Assembly: GCA_033557675.1 (NCBI GenBank)
Contig: JAWQRM010000542.1
Coordinates: 1 to 21,604 of the forward strand
Reading direction: 5' to 3'
Source: Coptodactyla brooksi
Taxonomy: Eukaryota; Arthropoda; Insecta; Coleoptera; Scarabaeidae
DNA: 21,604 nucleotides
Position numbers and translations under genes: made by a program. Shown here piece after piece: positions 9,601 to 18,600 of the stretch (its first letter is position 1; each line of letters begins with the position of its first letter). The notes under the pieces are model-generated. The model made no database searches. It saw only the letters and a program-made list of their open reading frames with translations, and was not told the DNA's origin.

Positions 9601-12600
9601 ATCTTACTTAAAACATTACTGAATTCTGGAAATTTTTAGTACTTTCCAAATACTTATATTGAAAACTTTTATATAGGCTTGAATAATTTTTAGACAATTT
9701 TAGACAGCTGCACTTACAATTACAACTGCCAATCACCTTTCCATGTTATCTTTATGAAATTTAGAGAACGAATTGTCCGAAACAATGAAAAAATTTTCTG
9801 TAATTATTCAGGATTTCGCAAAATTGTTAAAAATGAACCAGAAATGTCTACAAAATTCTAAATTGATTTAAATTTAACATTTAAAAATGAAAAGATCTTT
9901 CTGAATAAAACAATCTTTACAGAATCCTGAAAAAAATTACGTAGTACTTTTTAAATACCGAAATAGAACTGTTTTACTTAGATTTGAATGTACATGTACA
10001 GATTTTTCTTTACTCTTTAACTTCTAGCTCTAGAAAATCTTTGCTGAATTCTGGAAATGTTTAGATTTTTATACAATCAACATTTCCGCATGCTTGTCAC
10101 ATTCCTAATAGAATTTTGAAAAATTTAGACATTAAAAGAAATCACTTTAAGTTGCTTTACCGAACTCCACGACATGACAAACCTTTTTTTTTATTGTTTT
10201 AAACACTTTTTGATAATTTTTGTAAGTTCAGTCTATTTAAAATCGTTTCAGAAAGTTTTGGACAGCCTTAGTATTCAGTTCAGATAGATGCATATAATTT
10301 GAAATTATTTTGGACAGTTTTATGACAAAATTCTAATCAATATTGTGTATTTTTTCTATTATAAATGAATAATAATAGAGAAAGTAAAGCGAAGTCACCA
10401 TTACGCCAAAATTTTGGTGTAGTGGTGACTTCGTTTTACTTTGTTACAAAGCCAAAGGTTCCAAACCTTCAACTTTAATAATATAGAGCTTAAAAATCTT
10501 GAAAAAACAAGTTTAAAATAACATAAAATAGGTGTAATAAACAAATCTGGGATAAAATAGGATATAAAGAGTGTTATCTTGTGTATAATAAACTGAATAG
10601 GTCTAGAGCAGCTACTTTAAGTCATAAAATATATAAGTAGTAGGCAACAGTAAATTCTGGCTTGTTTGGCATAATCAGGAAATTCAACAATACAAGCCTT
10701 ACAGTTTAGGTAAGTGCAAATAATTTTAAATAATTTCGGACAACTATAGACAGTTCTAGACACTTTGACACTCTTCCAGATAATTTTTATTTTAGTCAAT
10801 CGAAATTATTTTATTGAATTATTTTATTAGTGAAAAAATATTTTTTTTAACTGCTAAAGAATCTTTACAGAACTCTGAAAAATTTACACAAGATTAAAAG
10901 AAATCAACCAAATATACACGTGTATTTGATATCCTTTGGTTGATATCCTTTCCTTGTTTCTTTTATTGCTCTGAAGAAATTTTTGATTTTTATATATTTT
11001 TATTTGATATTTATTACATATATTAGTTATTCAAAAAGATCTTTTCGGTTAAAAAATATTTTCTTTTTTCACTAATAAAATAATTCAACAAAATATGTTC
11101 AATTGGCTATAATAAAAATTATCCAAAACTGTGTCAAAGTGTCTAGAACTGTCTACAGTTCTAGAATTACAGTTCTAAAATTATTTGCACTTACCTAAAC
11201 TGTAAGACTTGCATGATATAAATCCTCTGAGATTGTTTAAACATTGTTTAAATGGTTTCAATATAGTGAACTTACAAAAATTATTTAAAAGGGTCCAAAA
11301 TAATTAAAAGAGAGTTTAGCACAATGTGCAGCTCAGTTTAAGGCAACTTTAAATGACTTTCAGACAATTCTTTCTGCATAGAGCTAATATAGAAAGTATT
11401 TACAGATCAGGTAGGAACGTGAAAACTAACTTTCAAAGAAACAGAGAGTGATAAATAATATGTGTAAAGAAGAGTCGGAAATAGACTTCAGGTTAACAAA
11501 GAGTAACAGGTGTGTGGCAGCCTTACAAAAAGTAATAAGAAATAAAGAATTCTCATGGGGATAAAGCAAAAAGAGAGAAATTAAAGATGCAGAACTGAGA
11601 AAGGAAAGTACTGAGGAAACTCTTTGGAGGAAGAAAGACAGAGGAAGGTTGAAAGTTCTGGATGAAGCCTTGTTAGGTAATAAGGTTGGAACAAACTTTA
11701 CCTTTTAGCGAAACAATTTCCGTTTTAACAACAAAATCAGCGTCCGCAATCTGCTGCCTGTACACGCAAGTTTGCGAGGGCAGCGCCACCACCCTGGCCT
11801 GCTTGTCGCTCGCGATAACGACAAACTGCCTGTCCCCGAAGGAGTCCGGCTTGTTCAGGCACTCCCCGAGCGTCGGGCTCATCCTGTTCGGGTTTTTGGT
11901 GGGCGTCCCTGCAGGAAAAGAGGTTTTTAAAAGGCCTGCTGCCGTCTCGGGGGGCTACTTACTGTCTTTCCTGTCCCTGCAGTCGTCGCGCCACGACTCG
12001 AACGTGTACGGAATGAGGGCCCCGTTGCAGTCGAGGAAGGACATGTTCAGTATGCACCCCTTGAGCCTGAAGATGGTCACGCCGACGAGAGAAACAACGA
12101 CGGGCTGCGAAGACCTGCTGTCCGCTTCCGGGGGGCTGATCAGGATGGTCAGGACCGAGCCGAGGCTGGTGCCGACCCACAGGGTCGGGATGAGGGCGTG
12201 CGGCTCTGAAAACCGTGGTCAGACCGTAAGGACTATTCTCGCGCGAAGCCGTGTTCGTACGGACCTGATCTCTTCGCGTAAGAATCCGCGAAGGCCAGAC
12301 ACTGTATGGCCTCGGACGTGATGTTCTCCAGGGAACTCATCGAGCTCGAGCGGGACCTCGAGAAGGAGCTGTCCAGCTTGTCTACCCGGCCCATAAAAAC
12401 AAATCGATCGTCAGCCGGATTACGAGAAGTGGTAGGCGCCGTGGGCCTTACGAGAAAATTTAGGCGGCTACGCATGCGCGGAAGCGAGACTACGAAACTT
12501 AATTGAGGGTCGCAAAGTCACTCGCTCTCTTCAAAATTATTCCGTTTTTCGAGGAGGAATTTATCGTCCAGCGTAACTTTGCAACCCCCGTAAGATTATT

Positions 12601-15600
12601 AGGGCTGTCGTTTTAATTAAACCATCAATTAAAAAATAGTTTTAAAAATCGAAACAAGGAGGTATTTTAAAATCAGGATTTTTAGCAACCAATTCTATTT
12701 ACGTGGGCGTGTCTTTAAATAAGTCGTTCGTCCGTAAAAATTACAAGCAAGCTCAGCAATAGCAGATAAATTCAGTATTCCGTTTCGAAGGGTTCCGAAA
12801 CAAAAAAAGAAACGCATGCCGGAAAAGACTGGTGGTCTCGGAGGTCGGGAGCGTCCCGGGGCTCCTTTCTCGTAACGTGCAACGGACACACACACACACA
12901 CTTGCAACACTCTACACAAATTAACGTGTGTAACGAAAATTACGAAACGGGAAACACAGTACGAGAACCGAGATGAAAGGGCCGAACCAAACAGAAGGGA
13001 AACGCAAGATTAGAACCAAGTGTACAACGTGCAACAGAATTTCTCTCGTCTTATTCGCATTTTCTTTTGCAATCTGCGATCTTAACCGTTAGCGTAAGGT
13101 GAAAAGGACACAGTTAAGAATACAGTAGACATCTTTTTTTTTTTTTTGTTTGAAAAATAGAGTAGACAGGCTTTTGATAGTACAGGTCACCCTCACTTCT
13201 TCGTCATGCTGGCTAAATACGAAAACCTTTTTAAAAAGAAAAAAGAACATAAGTGCATCTTAATTCTCTGTCGGTGCATTCTAATACTAATAACAAAAGT
13301 GTGAGAACGTGTAGTCTGTCTATAGATAAATATATATATATATATGTATATAGTACAAGAAATCTAATACATCTACAGTTAAGTGGTGGTTGCTCTCTAC
13401 TGTGTGTGGCACGTGTCGAACCGAAATAGAAAAACATAGTAAAGAATAAAACGGTCGCACATGATACTAACGATCGACAATGTGTTGTTTATTATGCTGC
13501 TATTGCCTTACGCTCTTTGGAAGGAGACAATAAGTTCCTTCTCTATGCACTTGCCTTTTTTTTTTACACAAAGAGAGAAGTGAAAGAAAAATAGAGAAGA
13601 AAATTAAAAAACTAATTCTTTCGATAGTTTGATTTTTCTACAAGTTAAACAAAAATTCTCTTTATCTACGACAGAATCTATCACGATAATGATATGAGAG
13701 TAAAAATGCAGCTGATTCAACTGAATGGTGATTTAATAAATAATTGCGGAACACTATTTACGAAATAGGCAATTTTGGTGGAGGAGCCGAGAATCCTTTC
13801 ATCATTTCCCTATTTGTTTAATTGCAGACGATTTATATAAACAAAAACATAAACAATACAGAGTTCCTCAACCATATTTCAAAGTAATACAAAGTTATTC
13901 CACGTAATTGCTGAATATTCAATTTTGGTGGAGGTGCCGCGAATCTTTCCGTACTCGACCGGATTCCGTTATTTATTTAATCACAGGTGACGGGGTGAAT
14001 GGTGAAAATAAAAGTGAAAAAGAAAACCAAGGTTGTATATATCAAATCTCGTTCGAAAAGAGTAATAAAAGTAGTAGTAATAGTAATAAAAGTAATGTCG
14101 TCGGTGACTGTACTACCAAAACTGCAATACTGTCGGGCGATGAGCAATTGCTGTCGTTGCTGAGGGGAGGAGGAGGGCTGGGGTGGCAGGCCGGCTGCCT
14201 GCGGCCCTCCTGCAACCTGCTGGGGCAGCGACAGCGTGTCTTCCGTGTAGCTAGCGGTCGACAGGCACTTGTGGAGTTTGCGGGTACCTTGCGAGCGCGA
14301 CCTGCGCGGTGGGTCCGGCCGCGTGCGTCCCGACGCCTGCGTCGCGACGCCGCCGCCGCCGCCGCCACCGCCGCCGCCGCCTCCCAGAGATGCGCACGTC
14401 AACGCCGCCGGGCTGCACATTCCGTTCATCTGCGCGCACACCAAACGAAAACACCAAACAGATGACAAACAGACTGGTAGCGGTCGATTGTTTTATCGAA
14501 TCGTTCGATTCTCGCCCTTATTGTCGGTTACGCCCCTTTTTTCCCCCCCTTCCCCCGTTTTTCTTTTCGAAGTCCGGAGGAACAACGATTCTTGTGACCA
14601 GGTTTTGACGAATCATAAAGCAATTTAACATCAATTGTCAACTTGACATCTGTCATTTTGACAGCTGTCATCTACAGAGATGACAGCTGTCATCACAGCT
14701 ATTTTGACAGCTGTCATAGCTGTCTAAAACAATTATGATGTGTGATAAATAACTGAATTTCTAGGTTATAACTTATAGTGTACAAACTGTCATGACTGTT
14801 GTATTTTATAAATTATGTAAAAACAATTATGGTGTGTGATCAATTCATGAATTTGTAGGTTTTGGCTTATACTGTGAAAAAAAAAGAACACGGTTACATG
14901 AACAGGACAAAACTAGATCTCAAAGCAATTTACAACTTTATTCTACCTAATTATTAGATACACAATTTTGGTGGAGGAGAAGGATATTTATTTATTGAAA
15001 AACCCAAACAGAATGCATAGATAATTAGTAATAAAGATTAAAGGGTATTTCAAAGGATGAAACTTCAGAAATAAGTGAACGAGGTGTTTTTCAATTTCAC
15101 AAAGAAAACAAAGAACAAATAAAGATTCTTAAAATAAAGTTGCATGCTATTAACTAAATTAACTCACCATATAATTATAATTAACGTTAGTAATGTAAAA
15201 ATTATATACTGTGGAAACTGTGACAGCCTTTGCCTTTTGTAAATTATGTAAAAACAATAACAGTATGTGATAAATTAGATAAAGTTGCGTGCTATTACCT
15301 AAATTAAGTTGGTAAGTAATCAAACTATTAATTAACTATTTTCTTAGATGGTTTTTAAATATTCTATAGATCAAACAGAGGTCAACTATTTTCTTGTCCA
15401 ATTAAAGAAATTAATCACTTTAAAAACAAATATTATTTCACGTTATATTTTTAGTAACGATTTCCCAACACACGAGCCCGTTAATGCAGTTGCATAACCG
15501 CATAATACATAGTATATTTTAATAATTAAACTAAATTTACACCTGTGATCGTTAAGTGGTATAATGATGCGAGAGTATTATATTTAACACTTTGTTTACT

Positions 15601-18600
15601 GAATTAAGTAAAAGACACAAAAGTTATTTCTATATTTTTGTCTTGGAAAAGATACGGTCTTTAAACGAAAGAAAGGGAAAAAAGGAATGAAGAAATAAAT
15701 AGAGAAACGTAATTTTGATGACATTTTGAAAATTGTGGACTTTTATAATTTTTTTTGGGGAACATTATACTGTGAAAACTGTGACATCAGTTGTATATAG
15801 AAGAATCCTGAAATATTTGCAGCGTGATACTTAGCTATTTAAAAAATATTATTATGATTATTAATTATTAGATTATTTCCTGTTTTGTTATAAGAAATAG
15901 CACAATTTATCAAACACGGTTACATAAAAAGGAGAAAACTAAATTTCAAAGCAATTTACAACATTATTCCACGTAATTACTAAATAGGCAATTTTGGTGG
16001 AGGAGCAGGGTATTTATTTGTTGAACAACCCAAATACATGTTACACTTTTCACTATACACGTTAAAAATTGAACTCTAGGAATTTTAAAGACAAAACCTG
16101 ATCACAACGAACGTTTATTTTCAATCGTGCCATCCCGACATTAGCGTATCGATCTGTATCGAACGAAGAAAACGAAATACATAAAAATTAAAACTAAAAA
16201 TTAAAAAAATAGAAAAAAAAACAGAAAAGTTTGTCGGCGTGTTGTTGTTATTGTTGTCAAACGAGAACAAGCAGCTACTGGTCTAAACGTTCAGCGTGTG
16301 TCAACAAGCGCTAGACTCGGGGGATAATCTATCCGAGGTTTGAGAGACTGTACCGAAGAGCTCCCCGAAGAGGGCCCTCAAACAGCTGCTGTCCTCGTCC
16401 TTCAAAACAAATGCCAATGTGAACAAATTCGCAACCCACCAATGCCGACTGAAATCAAGGTCAGTTATCGTCAAACAAAAAAACAAAGAAAAACGAAAAA
16501 AAAAGACTAAAAACAGATGACGAACGAAATAGAGTGGTGGGGGGGGTCACAGAAGCACGTTTAAGCGAGCACAGCAAACAAGGGAAACTCGTGTATAGCC
16601 TCTTGTTATTCTCTCTCTTTATAAGTATGTATATATTTGAAAAAACGTTACCATTCCCTAAGAAAACTACGGTCTGCTAGAACCCTAGGGGTAAATTGTT
16701 AGCTAAGGATGGTTGTGGACGATTATACGAATTAAAAAGTTAAGAATGTTATCGATATTTTCAAGACTGCTGTATGTGGTGTTATTTTCTCTAACATATA
16801 GTGAATTACTGCTTTTTAGTCTAGCTTTCGGCGAAATATTGGCATAATATTGATTTTCTATTTCACCCACAAGAACAAAGAACAAATAAACATTCATTAA
16901 ATAAAGTTGCACACTACTACTTAAATTAACTCACTATATAATCACAATACACATTAGTAGTGTAAGAATTATATACTCTAGAAGCTATGACAGCCATTGT
17001 CTTTTGTAAATTATATAAAAATAATGATACTTTGTGATGAATACAAGAATTTGTAGGTGGTGGCGTATATTGTTTAAACTATTACAGTCTAGCTTATAAC
17101 TTATACCGTACAATCTGTTACAACCGTTGTGTTTTACAAATTATTTAAAACCAATTATGGTGTATGATAAGTACTTGAATTTGTAGGTGGTGATTGCTTA
17201 TACTGTGAAAACTGTGATATCAGTTGTATATAGAAGAATTCTAAAATATTTGCAGCATGATACTTAGCTATTTAAAAAATATTGTGATTATTAATTATTA
17301 GATTATTTATCATTGTATCGAACACAGTTATATAAAAAGGAGAAAGCTAGATGTCAAAGCAATTTATAACTTTATTCCACCTAGTTATTAGATACACAAT
17401 TTTGATGGAGGAGCAGGATATTTATTTGTTGAAAAATAAAGATTAAACGATATTTCAAAGGATGAAACTTCAGAAATAAGTGAACGAGGTGTTTTTCAAT
17501 TTCACAAAAAAAAACAAAGAACAAATAAAGATTCATAAAATAAAGTTGCATGCTATTAACTAAATTAACTCACCATATAATTATAATTAACGTTAGTAAT
17601 GTAAAAATTATATACTGCGGAAACTGTGACAGCCTTTGCCTTTTGTAAATTATGTAACAACAATAACAGTATGTGACAAATTAGATAAAGTTGCGTGCTA
17701 TTACCTAAATTAAGTTGGTAAGTAATCCAACCATTAATTAACTATTTTCTTATATAGTTTTTAAATATTCTATAGATCAATCAGAGGACAATTATTTTCT
17801 TGTCCAATTAAAGCAATTAATGACTTTAAAAACAAATATTATTTCACCTTATATTTTTAGTAACGATTTCCCAACTAACGTACTCGTTAATGCAGTTGCA
17901 TAACCGCATAATATATAGTATATTTTAATAATTGAACTAAATTTACACTTGTGATCGTAAAGTGGTATAATGATGCGAGAGTATTATATTTAACACTTTG
18001 TTTACTGAATTAAGTAAAAGACACAAAAATTATTTATATATTCTTTAATCGAAAGAAAGGAAAAAGAAATGAAAAAATAAAAAGAGGAAAATAATTGTTA
18101 TGACATTTTGAAAATTGTGGATTTTTTTTTTTTTGGGGCACATAATTCGCAGCTACCCATGGACGATAATTAGATCCTTATATTAAAAAATTTATAACAT
18201 AGTTCAGAGTCAAATATCAAAGTTGAAATTTTTACTATAATTTGGTATCACTTAAGCGTACTTAAGTGTAGGTAATGTGAAAAAAAAGTGTTTTTATATT
18301 CAGTCCCACCGGAGATAATGTGACTACTTTATGATTCGTAACTGAAATAAAAAAATTAACCGTGATAAAGCACCTCTTCATTGTTATTTAATTTATAAAA
18401 TTTCTTATTATTTCATCATGCTTTGTGTTACCCAAAATATAGTCATATAAAATTTCAGATCATAATTTTCTCAAAACAGATTGGTGAAAATTGATTGCTT
18501 TTTCGAATTTTCCCCTAAAAGTATAATTTATTCATCTTCAAATTTTCATTTCATCCCTATTAGTTACTTACGAAAGAGTTATTTCATTATTTTTTTCATT

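Larger units (their letters stand above)
8798..11701 (-). other. Tomosyn intron (2.9 kb), repeat-filled
   Basis: This holds the AT-rich repeat block, the 62-base palindrome, the long inverted repeat and the LINE fragment listed separately. The remaining stretches (10443-10690 and 11220-11470) are AT-rich with nothing recognisable. Confidence 0.85.
14740..18150. repeat. Composite AT-rich repeat region with three related blocks
   Basis: Repeated parts include CAATTTTGGTGGAGGAG boxes at 14963, 15989 and 17397, each preceded by a related AAAGCAATTTACAACxTTATTCCAC stretch. About 110-base monomers contain TTTTGTAAATTATGTAAAAACAATxATG (near 14800, 15235, 17005 and 17135). There is also a ~700-bp direct duplication. 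Unique DNA at about 16080-16700 interrupts the region. No coding sequence is seen except possible exon C. Confidence 0.75.

Noticed and set aside
11686..12321. 211-codon plus-strand open frame
   Set aside because: It lies antisense across three tomosyn exons with clear splice sites; G+C-rich codons on the minus strand create it.
12810..12870. Possible extra exon in a G+C-rich patch
   Set aside because: No acceptor/donor pair with phases fitting A or the next exon; the frame is Pro/Arg-rich low complexity.
13908..14465. Plus-strand frame with Ala/Arg-rich end
   Set aside because: Produced by the GCC tract of exon A read on the wrong strand.
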